Notes: generated by a model from the sequence alone, not told the origin. DNA of 30,938 nt from Paulinella micropora (GCA_009731375.1 BJOX01000256.1:616787-647724), one strand, 5' to 3'. Positions 9,587-18,804 are shown, numbered from the stretch's first letter. Made by a program: numbers and translations.

Positions 9587-9649
9587 TTCGTGGGGAGAGG
9601 CCCAACCACCTCCTCTTCCCATGGAGTGCCATCTTGTGCACCCCTCCAG

Positions 9650-9662
9650 AATAGTAATAATA
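9650..9662. repeat. Target-site duplication of the LINE, 5' side
   Basis: AATAGTAATAATA, identical to 3530-3542 at the other end of the element. It continues into a (TAA)n tract. Confidence 0.6.
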
Positions 9663-9693
9663 ATAATAATAATAATAACAACCATAATAATAT

Positions 9694-9753
<60 letters not shown>

Positions 9754-9913
9754 TAGTAGTAGTAGTAGTAGTAAGTAAGTAAGTAAAATTTTGCCTCGGG
9801 GGCACACGAAAATCAATTTGAAATTTCAGATTGAAAGAATCCGATCATGTTCAGGAGTATGTTGTGATCAAGAGAGTAAAGCCGCATTTTGCTTTTGCAT
9901 AGTAATAATAATG

Positions 9914-9964
<51 letters not shown>

Positions 9965-9994
9965 GTAATAATAGTAATAATAGTAATAGTAATA

Positions 9995-10047
<53 letters not shown>

Positions 10048-10058
10048 TATACTATATC
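9663..10058. repeat. (TAA)n and (TAG)n microsatellites
   Basis: (TAA)n to 9690 is followed by (TAG)n (9692-9771) and GTAA repeats. A 115-bp unique stretch (9786-9900) without recognisable features comes next, then (TAA)n with occasional TAG (9901-10048). Confidence 0.92.
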
Positions 10059-10456
10059 TGAGGCGTACTGATGCAGCTAATGGCATATTCTCAACGGACA
10101 TAAGCCTCCAATACCCTTGTTCGAGGTCCTCCACCCCCCCGTGTCAGTCTCTCGCCTGATGATCGGGGCCACCGATGGAGCTCCTGAGGGCAAGACTGCA
10201 CTAAGCCGAGGTTATTCCGCAGTCCCAGCAACCTCTTGCAAGACGTCACCGAATGTGCAAGTGCATACACCAAGCGCGGTTGCTAGAGCTGCCTCGAAAC
10301 CCCACCCATAACAATCTGGTGTCTGCTGGGTCCTGGGCTATCAACCAGCATATGCGGAGTTTAAGATCTTTTACGCGCGCAACGACCCTCCTCCCCAGCA
10401 TCTACCACCAAAGGGTTATGAGTTGGCGTCACAGTTTAACGCCTTGAGGCCATTGG
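10059..10456 (-). mobile_element. Unclassified insertion in (TAA)n with LINE-like tail
   Basis: A ~400-bp non-repetitive block sits inside (TAA)n. On the minus strand it ends near TTGGAGGCTTATGTCCG followed by a stop (frame ...L-E-A-Y-V-R), loosely matching the M-E-A-H-V-Q end of the LINE ORF, and then runs into (TTA)n. The orientation is the same as for the LINE and SINE. No RT motif and no clear promoter boxes are seen. It may be a 5'-truncated LINE relative or another SINE. Confidence 0.4.
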
Positions 10457-10457
10457 G

Positions 10458-10522
<65 letters not shown>

Positions 10523-10573
10523 CAATGATAATTATAATGATGATAAAGATAATAATAATAATACTAATAATAA
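10457..10573. repeat. (TAA)n tract
   Basis: TAA repeats with ACTAAT and ATGAT interruptions. The last 11 bases, ACTAATAATAA (10563-10573), duplicate 10815-10825 and act as the SINE's flanking duplication. Confidence 0.9.
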
Positions 10574-10814
10574 CAGAGCTTCTCAGTCAATGGCGAATGC
10601 ATTTCTGCACATGTGCCTCCATCGTCTCACCCGTGAGGGGAGTACGAAGATTTGACGATAGGCTCTACTGACACCCCCGCAAGGCAGCTCCAAGCCTTCC
10701 AGACAGACCAATACTTTCAAAGAAAATATCCTTTGAAAATACTGGCACCGACGGGAATCGAACTGGCGACAGGTCCCAGATGGTAGACCTTAATCACTGG
10801 GCTATCGCGGTGCC
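10574..10814 (-). mobile_element. tRNA-derived SINE with LINE-like 3' tail
   Basis: A 241-bp element on the minus strand. Its head (10814-10743) is tRNA-like with Pol III A and B boxes. The body has a 13-bp stem-loop (10742-10709). Its 3' tail shares 23 of 27 positions with the LINE coding end (10631-10605 against 3602-3576), then CTGAGAAGC against CTGAGGAAGC, then (TTA)n. An exact 11-bp flank, ACTAATAATAA, occurs at 10563-10573 and 10815-10825. SINEs with a tail copied from a partner LINE are known to use that LINE's enzymes, so the LINE at 3543-9649 or a close relative is the likely driver. Confidence 0.78.
10743..10814 (-). promoter_or_regulatory. tRNA-like head with internal Pol III promoter
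   Basis: GGCACCG and CGGTGCC form a perfect 7-bp acceptor stem. An A-box-like TAGCCCAGTGATTAAGG (10804-10788) and a B-box-like AGTTCGATTCC (10764-10754) are in the right order and spacing. The T-stem is partly broken and two or three extra bases follow the acceptor strand, so it is a tRNA relic serving as a SINE promoter rather than a working tRNA gene. Confidence 0.75.
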
Positions 10815-10816
10815 AC

Positions 10817-10866
<50 letters not shown>

Positions 10867-10975
10867 GTAATAGTAATAATAATAGCAATAAGCAACTTGC
10901 ATTCAGTCGCAAAACCCCGAGGCGTTTGCCAGGATGGAAGTAGTAGTAGTAGTAGTAGCAGCAGCAGTAGTAATG

Positions 10976-11019
<44 letters not shown>

Positions 11020-11043
11020 TAAGTAGTAGTAGTAGTAGTAGTT

Positions 11044-11113
<70 letters not shown>

Positions 11114-11116
11114 TAA

Positions 11117-11169
<53 letters not shown>

Positions 11170-11301
11170 AGTAGTAGTAGTAGCAGTAGTAGCAGTAGAA
11201 GTAGCGGTAGCAGTAGTAGCAGTAGAAGTAGCAGTAGAAGTAGCAGTAATAGCAGTAGTAGTAGTAGCAGTAGTAGCAGCAGCAGTAGTAGTAGTAATAG
11301 C

Positions 11302-11357
<56 letters not shown>

Positions 11358-11448
11358 AAGTAGTAGAAGTAGTAGAAGTAGTAGTAGAAGTAGTGGTAAG
11401 AGTAGTAGTAAGAGTAGTAGTAAGAGTAGTAGTAAGAGTAGTATAGTC

Positions 11449-11490
<42 letters not shown>

Positions 11491-11519
11491 TGTAGTAGTA
11501 GTAGTAGTAGTAGTAGAAA

Positions 11520-11570
<51 letters not shown>

Positions 11571-11580
11571 GTAGTAGTAG
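10815..11580. repeat. (TAA)n then very long (TAG)n array
   Basis: TAA repeats (10815-10890) and about 50 bp of unique sequence precede more than 600 bp of TAG repeats with CAG, AAG and AGA variants. Frames are homopolymeric (S, L, T, Y) and not genes. Confidence 0.95.
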
Positions 11581-11862
11581 TCCAGCACAGCAGAGCAACA
11601 CAAGTACAATGGGATAAACTGCCAGAACATCTGAGGGACATCGAATATAGACCAGAATTCAAAAATGAACTCAAGACGTATCTCCTACAATCGCAGCAAT
11701 CCTGACACTGCCTATGGGCCTTTGAGGGCGTTGGACACATCATCAGGTGATACCTGAGTGCGGGGCAAGTTAAGCGCTGATCATATCCGCCGGAGTGTGG
11801 TTGGCCGAACGCACTTGGGAAGTCACCTCGTGTCTTCCAGCTTTTGCGAGTGCCAGCGTCTT
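11581..11862 (+). pseudogene. 3' end of a second LINE family, copy 1
   Basis: An open frame (stop at 11704-11706) encodes W-D-K-L-P-E-H-L-R-D, then F-K-N-E-L-K-T-Y-L-L. This W-x-x-LP-x-x-LR ... FK-x-x-LKT-x-L pattern is typical of the extreme C terminus of many animal LINE reverse transcriptases. About 156 bp of 3' UTR follow, then (CT)n. The 5' side is cut at (TAG)n. It shares its UTR with the copy at 12962-13156. It is a 5'-truncated, non-functional remnant. Confidence 0.65.
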
Positions 11863-11959
<97 letters not shown>

Positions 11960-12220
11960 CTTTTTTTTTTTTTTTTTTCTCCCAATAAGGTTAAACCTTA
12001 ATATTATTTTAATCCTAACCCCGCTTTCCAATGATTTTAATATATCTAATATCTTATTATCTTATAATCTTATCATTTTATTTCATTCTATCTATATTTT
12101 ATTTGACTCTCATATTTACTGTATACCTTATTATCTTTATTATTATTTTCATGACCATTGTTATTTCAATAATAATTATTACTTTTAACAATTATGATTA
12201 TTTTCAATAATTATGATCAG
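11863..12220. repeat. (CT)n, (TTTC)n and AT-rich spacer
   Basis: CT repeats (11863-11927), TTTC repeats and a T-run (to 11978) are followed by ~240 bp of AT-rich sequence without recognisable genes. Confidence 0.9.
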
Positions 12221-12315
12221 GGTCACCATCTAGTTAATTCAATAGCTCTTGAGCTAACGATTTGTATGGTTGACCAGAGGTTACAAATAACTTCATTAAC
12301 TCGAAGGCCTAGGCC

Positions 12316-12317
<2 letters not shown>
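12221..12317 (+). repeat. GGTCACC/AGGCCT repeat, copy A
   Basis: A ~97-bp unit starting GGTCACCATCTAGTTAATTC and ending AAGGCCTAGGCCTAG, directly followed by (TAG)n. It is closely similar to copies at 13621 and 13870. Confidence 0.85.
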
Positions 12318-12373
<56 letters not shown>

Positions 12374-12424
12374 TGTAGTTGTAGTAGTAGTTGTAGTTGT
12401 AGTAGTAGCAGTAGTAGTAGTAGC

Positions 12425-12482
<58 letters not shown>

Positions 12483-12526
12483 ATAGTAGTAGTAGTAGTA
12501 GCAGCAGCAGTAGCAGCAGTAGCAGC

Positions 12527-12605
<79 letters not shown>

Positions 12606-12626
12606 CAGTAGTAGTAGTAGTAGTAA
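12318..12626. repeat. (TAG)n array
   Basis: About 310 bp of TAG repeats with TGT and CAG variants, continuing straight from copy A. A short unique stretch (12627-12685) follows. Confidence 0.95.
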
Positions 12627-12685
12627 TAGTTTCGCGTTCATTGTTTCCTAGTGGTCGGTGGGGACACCATACTCTTATCATATTA

Positions 12686-12851
12686 CCCCCCCCCCCCCCC
12701 CCCCCCCCCCCCCNNNNNNNNNNNNNNNNNNNNNNNNNNNNNNNNNNNNNNNNNNNNNNNNNNNNNNNNNNNNNNNNNNNNNNNNNNNNNNNNNNNNNNN
12801 NNNNNNNNNNNNNNNNNNNNNNNNNNNNNNNNNNNNNNNNNNNNNNNNNNN
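12686..12851. other. C homopolymer and 138-N assembly gap
   Basis: A ~28-bp C run (12686-12713) borders 138 Ns (12714-12851). The homopolymer probably stopped the assembly. Confidence 0.95.
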
Positions 12852-12887
12852 TCTCTCTCTCCCTCTCATAATCTTTTCTACTATCCC

Positions 12888-12949
<62 letters not shown>

Positions 12950-12961
12950 AGTAGTAGTAGT
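12852..12961. repeat. (CT)n remnant and (TAG)n
   Basis: A short CT run and about 30 unique bases lead into TAG repeats (12891-12966). Confidence 0.9.
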
Positions 12962-13156
12962 AGTAATAGTATCTCTTACACCTGCAGCAATCCTGACACT
13001 GCCTACGGCCTAAAGAGGGCGTTGGACACTTCATCATCAGATGATACCTGAGTGTGGGACAAGTTAATCGTTATTCACATCCGCCGGAGTGTGGTTAGCC
13101 AAACCCCCTTGGGGAGTCACCTCGTGTCTTCCAGCTTTTGTGAGCGCCACCGTTAT
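12962..13156 (+). pseudogene. 3' end of the second LINE family, copy 2
   Basis: The same 3' UTR as at 11704-11862 (CAGCAATCCTGACACTGCCT, GAGGGCGTTGGACAC, ATCCGCCGGAGTGTGGTT, TCACCTCGTGTCTTCCAGC), with only the last codons retained (Y-L-L-H-L-Q-Q-S-stop). The 5' side is cut at (TAG)n; on the 3' side TA/TACA repeats follow. Confidence 0.7.
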
Positions 13157-13620
13157 ATATATACAACTGAATGGGATTATAATACTTTCAACGCATATGT
13201 ATACACACACACATATATACATATATATTATATATACATATGTATATGTAAATATATATATATATATATAAATATATATATATATAATATATATATGCAT
13301 ATATATTATATATTATATCTATATATCTTTACTTCCACCTTTTTTTTTCTTTTCTTTTTTTCTTTTTTTTTCTTTTTTTTTTCACGAAGCTAGAACTTTA
13401 CTTTAATTTCACAACAGATTAATTAATATTTTTTTCATATATATATTCTATATATATAATGTTATATATATAACCTTTTCGTAGTTTTATTTTACTTTAT
13501 TTTATTTTCTTAAAAAATATATATATTTTTATTTTACTTTAATACTTTCAATCTATTTTATTTAATATTTTAATATTTTAATAATTTAATTTTTCATTAT
13601 TCTTAATAATTTGAGAAGTA
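13157..13620. repeat. TA/TACA repeats and AT-rich spacer
   Basis: TA-rich microsatellites (13157-13330), a T/C run (13338-13382) and AT-rich sequence. The last ~70 bp (from about 13548) recur upstream of copy C, so they belong to a larger duplicated unit. No gene seen. Confidence 0.85.
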
Positions 13621-13718
13621 GGTCACCATCTAGTTAATTCAATAGCTCTTGAGCTAACGATTTGTATGGATGACCAGAGGTTAAATTTGTTAACTTCATT
13701 AAATCGAAGGCCTAGGCC

Positions 13719-13800
<82 letters not shown>
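13621..13800 (+). repeat. GGTCACC/AGGCCT repeat, copy B, with (TAG)n
   Basis: The unit of copy A (13621-13720), followed by (TAG)n (13719-13809). Together with AT-rich sequence before it, it forms a tandem duplication with copy C. Confidence 0.85.
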
Positions 13801-13802
<2 letters not shown>

Positions 13803-13869
13803 TAGTAGTTTTATTTTAATACTTTAATATTTTAATAATTTCTCATTACCTTTAATAACTTGAGACGTA

Positions 13870-13967
13870 GGTCACCATCTAGTTAAATCAATAGCTCTTG
13901 AGCTAACGATTTGTATGGATCGACCAGAGGTTAAATTGTTAACTTCATTAAACCGAAGGCCTAGGCC

Positions 13968-14013
<46 letters not shown>
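13870..14013 (+). repeat. GGTCACC/AGGCCT repeat, copy C, with (TAG)n
   Basis: The third copy (13870-13970), running again from AGGCCTAGGCCTAG into (TAG)n (to 14013). About 70 bp of unique sequence (14014-14082) follow. Confidence 0.85.
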
Positions 14014-14014
<1 letters not shown>

Positions 14015-14082
14015 ATTCGGGTTAAAACATAAATTTAACGCGGTTATGATTGCAAACACTGCATCATTATAGTACTCATTAT

Positions 14083-14154
14083 CGGGTTATTTTTATCGTT
14101 TTTCCCGTTGGCTGAATAAGAAAAAACAGTTACCCTTACTAGCCTAGCCTAGCC

Positions 14155-14187
<33 letters not shown>

Positions 14188-14280
14188 TGGTAATAGTAGT
14201 AGTAGTTTATCATTTTTCCCGCTGGTTGAATAAGAAAAAAAAAAAAAAAAAACAGTTACCTCTACTAGCCTAGCCTATGT
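14083..14280 (+). repeat. ~70-bp tandem duplication with (TAGCC)n and (TAG)n
   Basis: A block with TTTTTCCCG(T/C)TGG(C/T)TGAATAAG, A-run, CAGTTACC and TACTAGCCTAGCCTA occurs at 14083-14156 and 14209-14275. The first copy is followed by (TAG)n with GGT variants. Confidence 0.8.
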
Positions 14281-14656
14281 AGCTCCAGCTATTGCTTCTG
14301 CACAATGTAGTTGAGGCAGGAAAATGTGTTCAAAGTTGGCAGTTTCGGCCATTGAGTGCCTTTTTTATTCTGTGAGGACCCTTGCAGCCAGCAGAAACAT
14401 TTTTTTTTGCAAACATCTTCCATTGCACTATCGCTGCAATTGTTCGCTGCAAACTTCAAATAGCAATCGCAACAAGAAGCACAACCGCGACGATTCCACC
14501 ATCACATAAGCGCAGTGGCAACCAGAGAAGGCATTTAGAAAAGCGGTTATCGGAGCGAGAACATATCCAAGCAAAAAAAGATTTATTTCAAAACAATACA
14601 ATGACTACTTAGCGGGGAAAATCACATTTGACGAATTAACCGATTATTTAGTTGAT
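14281..14656 (+). other. Non-repetitive block, possible degraded coding sequence
   Basis: This is one of the few non-repetitive stretches outside the LINE. A 61-codon frame starts at 14324 and stops at 14507. Right after the stop another frame (from 14510) reads smoothly for ~52 codons, including ...F-I-S-K-Q-Y-N-D-Y-L-A-G-K-I-T-F and D-E-L-T-D-Y-L-V-D-D, before turning into poly-Asn from (CAA)n. No family is recognised with confidence. It could be a fragment of a mobile element or chance. Confidence 0.3.
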
Positions 14657-14668
14657 GACTGCAACCGC

Positions 14669-14701
<33 letters not shown>

Positions 14702-15247
14702 AACAACAACAACAACAACACTGAACACTTCAACAACACTAACACTGAACACTTCAACAACAACAACAACAACAACTTGCTCCTCTCTCGAGGCTTATCT
14801 GCGCTCCTCACAGCCTCTCCTCTTCTCCCTCTTATGTTGTTGTTTTACTATAGTGCATGCTCTTCTGCTCCTTTTTCCTCTCTCTTTATTTCTTGTCTTT
14901 GAGCTCTAGAGTCCCATAGTACAGTGAGACATGCTGTGGCGTCCCGAGTCGGCCGGGGATGATTAGACATCTACTTGTCTTTAAGTGGGTTTAAAGGCCG
15001 TTATCCATGCTCCATCATGCCACTGGTTTCATAACAATTAAATTTACAACAACAACAACAACAGCAACAACAACATTTAAAGTACTTTGTTTAAATTTTA
15101 TTATCATTATTATTATTATTGAACAACAAAAACAACAAAAACAACAACAACAACAATTTCATTATCATTATTAAATTGGACAACAACAACAACAACAACA
15201 ACAAGAACAACAAGAACAACAAGAACAACAACAACAACAACAACAAC

Positions 15248-15283
<36 letters not shown>

Positions 15284-15865
15284 GAACAACACACCATCTT
15301 GCATTTTAATTACCATCTTGCATTTTAAGTAAAGTAATTATATTATCATTATTATTAAATTGAACAACAACAACAACAACAACAACAAAAAGTCTTGCAT
15401 TTAAATCATTTTGTTGAAATTCATAATTAAATAGAACAACAACAACAACAACAACAACCAACAACAACCAACAACAACAACAACAACGAGCTCTAGAGAT
15501 CTATCGTCCCATATTTAGCTGGCTCTGGCGTCCCGTCGGCCGGGGATGAAAGTGGAAAATGAAGGCCGTAGCCACACACCATCTTGCACTTTAAGTACTT
15601 TGTTTAAGTTTTATTATTATTAAATTGAAGAACAACAACAACAAGACTTGTTTAGTTTTATTATTATTAATTGAACAACAACAACAACAAGAACAACAAC
15701 AACAACAACAACAACAACAGGCCGTTAGCCATGCACCATCACGCCATTAGTTTGATTACTTTAATTGAATTTAAGAACAACAACAACAACGACAACAACA
15801 ACAACAGCAGCAGCAACAACAACAACAGCAACAACAACAACAACAACATTAATATATTAAATTGC

Positions 15866-15897
<32 letters not shown>

Positions 15898-15967
15898 AAC
15901 AACAACAACAACAACAACAACAAAAAGCAACAACAAAAACAACAAGAACAACAACAAAACAACAACA

Positions 15968-16010
<43 letters not shown>

Positions 16011-16217
16011 AGCCCTTGTTTCTGAGCTCTAGAGTCCTATAGTACAGTGAGCACGCTCTGGCGTCCCGAGTTGGCTGGGGATGATAAGACATTTATTACT
16101 TGTCTTTAAGTGGCGCTCGAAGGCCGTTACCCATGCACCATCATGAAATTGGTTTAATTACTTTAATTAAATTTAACAATAACAGCAACAACAACAACAA
16201 CCAACAACAACAACAAC

Positions 16218-16248
<31 letters not shown>

Positions 16249-16397
16249 AACAACACCAACACAGTAACAACAACAGCAACAGCAACAACAACAACAACAA
16301 CAACAACAACAGCAACAAAGCAACAACAACAATAACAAAACCAACACAGTAACAACAACAGCAACAACAACAACAACAACAACAACAACAGCAACAG

Positions 16398-16429
<32 letters not shown>

Positions 16430-16564
16430 ACAACCACAACAACAACACCCTAGTGTCCAATAGCTCAATGAATTAGCTCTGGTGTCCTGGCTGGGGATGA
16501 AAGGCGCATTTTATTAATTTGGCCGATAGCCACTCCAACTAGTTATTGTTTATTAGTTCAATTC

Positions 16565-16602
<38 letters not shown>

Positions 16603-16656
16603 CGACGACGACGACGACGACGACGACAACAACAACAACAACAACGACAAAAACAA

Positions 16657-16693
<37 letters not shown>

Positions 16694-16694
16694 A
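14657..16694. repeat. (CAA)n array punctuated by a degraded dispersed repeat
   Basis: Many (CAA)n tracts are separated by related segments. The fullest begin with GAGCTCTAGAGTCC, contain TGGCGTCCCGAG and GGGGATGA, then AAGGCCGTTA and CCATGCACCATCATG, and end in TTAATTAAATTTAACAAC. They are near 14901-15050, 15488-15640, 16025-16180 and 16447-16570, with shorter pieces at 15021, 15296, 15392, 15590 and 15718. Each ends in a fresh (CAA)n. This looks like repeated insertion or amplification of an element with a CAA tail. No ORF other than homopolymeric frames. Confidence 0.8.
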
Positions 16695-16792
<98 letters not shown>

Positions 16793-16810
16793 CACTTCTA
16801 GTACTACTAT

Positions 16811-16854
<44 letters not shown>

Positions 16855-16896
16855 TTACTATTACTATTACTGCTACGATTGCTTCTACTTCTACTT

Positions 16897-16968
<72 letters not shown>

Positions 16969-16995
16969 AGGATGTTGCTGTTGCTGCTGTTGTTG

Positions 16996-17027
<32 letters not shown>

Positions 17028-17076
17028 GGTGGTGTGATGATGATGTTGTTGATGTTGTTGTTGTTGCTGTTGTTGC

Positions 17077-17125
<49 letters not shown>

Positions 17126-17192
17126 GCTGTTGTTGTTGTTGGTGGTGGTGGTGGTGGTGTGATGATGATGATGATGTTGTTGTTGCTGTTGC

Positions 17193-17223
<31 letters not shown>

Positions 17224-17265
17224 ATTGTTGTTATTGTTATTGTTGTTATTTTGTTATTGTTGTTA

Positions 17266-17330
<65 letters not shown>

Positions 17331-17337
17331 ATAGTAA

Positions 17338-17395
<58 letters not shown>

Positions 17396-17416
17396 TGTTG
17401 TTGTTGTTGTTGTTGC
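16695..17416. repeat. (CTA)n, (TTG)n/(GGT)n, (TAG)n tracts
   Basis: CTA repeats (16695-16968), then TTG with GGT and GAT variants (16976-17265), TAG repeats (17266-17394), then TTG again (17395-17416). The CTA and TAG blocks are reverse complements of each other, as are the preceding CAA arrays and the TTG blocks. Confidence 0.95.
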
Positions 17417-17535
17417 TGTGTATGTATGTGTGTGTATGTGTGTATGTGTGTATGTGTGTATGTATGTGTGTTATGTGTAAGTGTAAGTGTAAGTGTGTAT
17501 GTGATGTGTATATATGTGTAGGTCTCGCATAGAAA
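17417..17535. repeat. (TG)n/(TATG)n tract
   Basis: TATG and TG repeats up to about 17520. The end, TGTGTAG, precedes the candidate first exon and could serve as an acceptor if the exon is internal. Confidence 0.85.
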
Positions 17536-17563
17536 ATGGCTGCCTATGTGGCACTGCCCGACG
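17536..17563 (+). CDS. Candidate first coding exon (membrane-protein N terminus)
   Basis: ATG at 17536 in a good context (AGAAAATGG) encodes M-A-A-Y-V-A-L-P-D plus one base, then donor GTACGTATGTAAGT. The phase (1) matches the exon at 18206, which completes the Asp codon. It would start the cytoplasmic tail of the type II membrane protein continued by 18206, 19423 and 20031. Evidence is only splice signals and phase, so confidence is low. Confidence 0.35.
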
Positions 17564-17582
17564 GTACGTATGTAAGTATGTA

Positions 17583-17618
<36 letters not shown>

Positions 17619-17674
17619 TATATGTATGCATGCATGCATGCATCTAGGTATGTATGCATGCATGTATGCCTTAA

Positions 17675-17717
<43 letters not shown>

Positions 17718-17726
17718 ATTCTTTTT

Positions 17727-17770
<44 letters not shown>

Positions 17771-17772
17771 TT

Positions 17773-17807
<35 letters not shown>

Positions 17808-17836
17808 ATCTTTCCTTCCTTCCTTCCTTCCTTCCT

Positions 17837-17876
<40 letters not shown>

Positions 17877-17884
17877 TCCTTCTC

Positions 17885-17927
<43 letters not shown>

Positions 17928-17931
17928 CTTT

Positions 17932-17975
<44 letters not shown>

Positions 17976-18072
17976 GTGTGTGTGTGTGTGTGTATGTGTG
18001 TGTGTGTTTTGTTTTGTTTGTTTGTTTTTGTTTTGTTTTGATTTTTTTTTCTTTCTGTTGTTGTTGTTGTTC

Positions 18073-18168
<96 letters not shown>

Positions 18169-18205
18169 TCTTTGTGTGATATCATCGCAAACACTGTTCT
18201 GTCAG
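17564..18205 (+). repeat. Candidate intron made of TATG, TTG, TTTC, TG and TTG repeats
   Basis: It starts GTACGTATGTAAGTATG, runs through TATG repeats (to 17672), TTG (17675-17717), TTTC/TTCC (17722-17975), TG and T-rich sequence (17976-18055) and TTG (18057-18168). It ends in a short unique segment with acceptor TGTTCTGTCAG. Confidence 0.6.
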
Positions 18206-18250
18206 ACCTCGGTGTGCGCCCGCCTTCTGCATGGCGGTCTACACGCCTTG
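18206..18250 (+). CDS. Candidate exon 2, cytoplasmic tail
   Basis: Acceptor CTGTTCTGTCAG and perfect donor CTTG|GTAAGT bound 45 bp (phase 1 to 1). It encodes D-L-G-V-R-P-P-S-A-W-R-S-T-R-L, a basic stretch fitting the cytoplasmic side just before a membrane anchor. The last 37 bp recur at 18303-18340 and 18620-18656. No homology is recognised. Confidence 0.4.
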
Positions 18251-18291
<41 letters not shown>

Positions 18292-18302
18292 CAAGCAAGC
18301 AG
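18251..18302 (+). repeat. (GTAA)n to (GCAA)n tract with GT and AG ends
   Basis: It begins GTAAGTAAGTAAG and ends GCAAGCAAGCAG, so the tract itself has intron-like ends. It separates two copies of the 37-bp exon segment. Confidence 0.8.
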
Positions 18303-18340
18303 GTGCGCCCGCCGTCTGCACGCCGGTCTACACGCCTTGG
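18303..18340 (+). repeat. Second copy of exon-2 segment
   Basis: GTGCGCCCGCC, TCTGCACGCC and GGTCTACACGCCTTGG repeat 18214-18250 with few changes. GAAGTAAGTAAG follows. Confidence 0.85.
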
Positions 18341-18341
18341 G

Positions 18342-18382
<41 letters not shown>

Positions 18383-18428
18383 GCAAGCAAGCTAGTAAGC
18401 AAGTAAGTAAGTAAGTAAGCAAGTAAGC

Positions 18429-18467
<39 letters not shown>

Positions 18468-18564
18468 CAAGCAAGCAAGTGAGCGAGTAAGCAAGCAAGT
18501 AAGTAAGTACGTAAGTAAGTAAGTAAGTAAGTAAGTAAGCAAGCAAGCAAGTAAGCAAGTAAGC

Positions 18565-18613
<49 letters not shown>

Positions 18614-18619
18614 TGTTCT
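18341..18619. repeat. (GTAA)n/(GCAA)n array
   Basis: About 275 bp of GTAA repeats with GCAA, GCGA and GTAC variants. Confidence 0.95.
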
Positions 18620-18656
18620 GTGCGTTCGCCATCAGTGCGCTAGTCTACACGCCTTG
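18620..18656 (+). repeat. Third, diverged copy of exon-2 segment
   Basis: GTGCGTTCGCC, then TAGTCTACACGCCTTG. The donor-like end reads GTATGTATG, seeding a GTAT array rather than GTAA. Confidence 0.75.
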
Positions 18657-18722
18657 GTATGTATGTATGTATGTATGTATGTATGTATGCATGTATGTAT
18701 GCATGTATGTATTTATGTATGC

Positions 18723-18755
<33 letters not shown>

Positions 18756-18767
18756 TGTATGTATGTA

Positions 18768-18804
<37 letters not shown>

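Larger units (their letters stand above)
3543..9649 (-). mobile_element. Full-length APE-type non-LTR retrotransposon (LINE)
   Basis: A 6.1-kb element on the minus strand. Its 5' end is near 9649 (GGAGGGGTGCAC), followed by a ~990-nt 5' UTR with several inverted repeats, one 1701-codon ORF (8660 to 3555), and a 3' UTR of only 12 nt (3554-3543) that abuts (TTA)n read on the element strand. Both ends lie in (TAA)n with a matching 13-bp flank, AATAGTAATAATA. Having no stop or frameshift in 5.1 kb suggests recent activity. The clade is uncertain: a CR1/L2/Jockey-like RT is my impression, and a tree of the RT domain would decide. Confidence 0.85.
8661..9649 (-). other. LINE 5' UTR with inverted repeats
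   Basis: About 990 nt between the inferred 5' end and the ORF. It holds a 39-bp imperfect hairpin (9234-9321), a 17-bp inverted repeat (9394-9410 with 9520-9536) and a perfect 9-bp stem (9560-9586). A short frame from 9632 on the minus strand encodes MALHGKRRWL and stops after 16 codons; a related start occurs at 1254 on the plus strand. No other supported gene is seen. Confidence 0.65.

Noticed and set aside
10743-10814. Functional tRNA gene
   Set aside because: The acceptor stem is perfect, but the T-stem is broken, extra bases follow the acceptor strand and the sequence continues into a LINE-like tail with target duplication. It is a SINE head.
11019-11630. Leucine-, threonine- or tyrosine-rich frames up to 203 residues
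   Set aside because: Pure translation of (TAG)n in different frames. The same holds for frames at 12194-12871, 15671-16460, 17159-18632, 18613-19798, 20058-21024 and 22860-23689.
14140-14280. Telomere-like repeat (TAGCC)n
   Set aside because: Only two or three units, not a known telomere motif, and continuous with (TAG)n.
18257-18620. Regularly spaced short repeats resembling a CRISPR array
   Set aside because: The units are microsatellites without unique spacers, in a clearly eukaryotic context.
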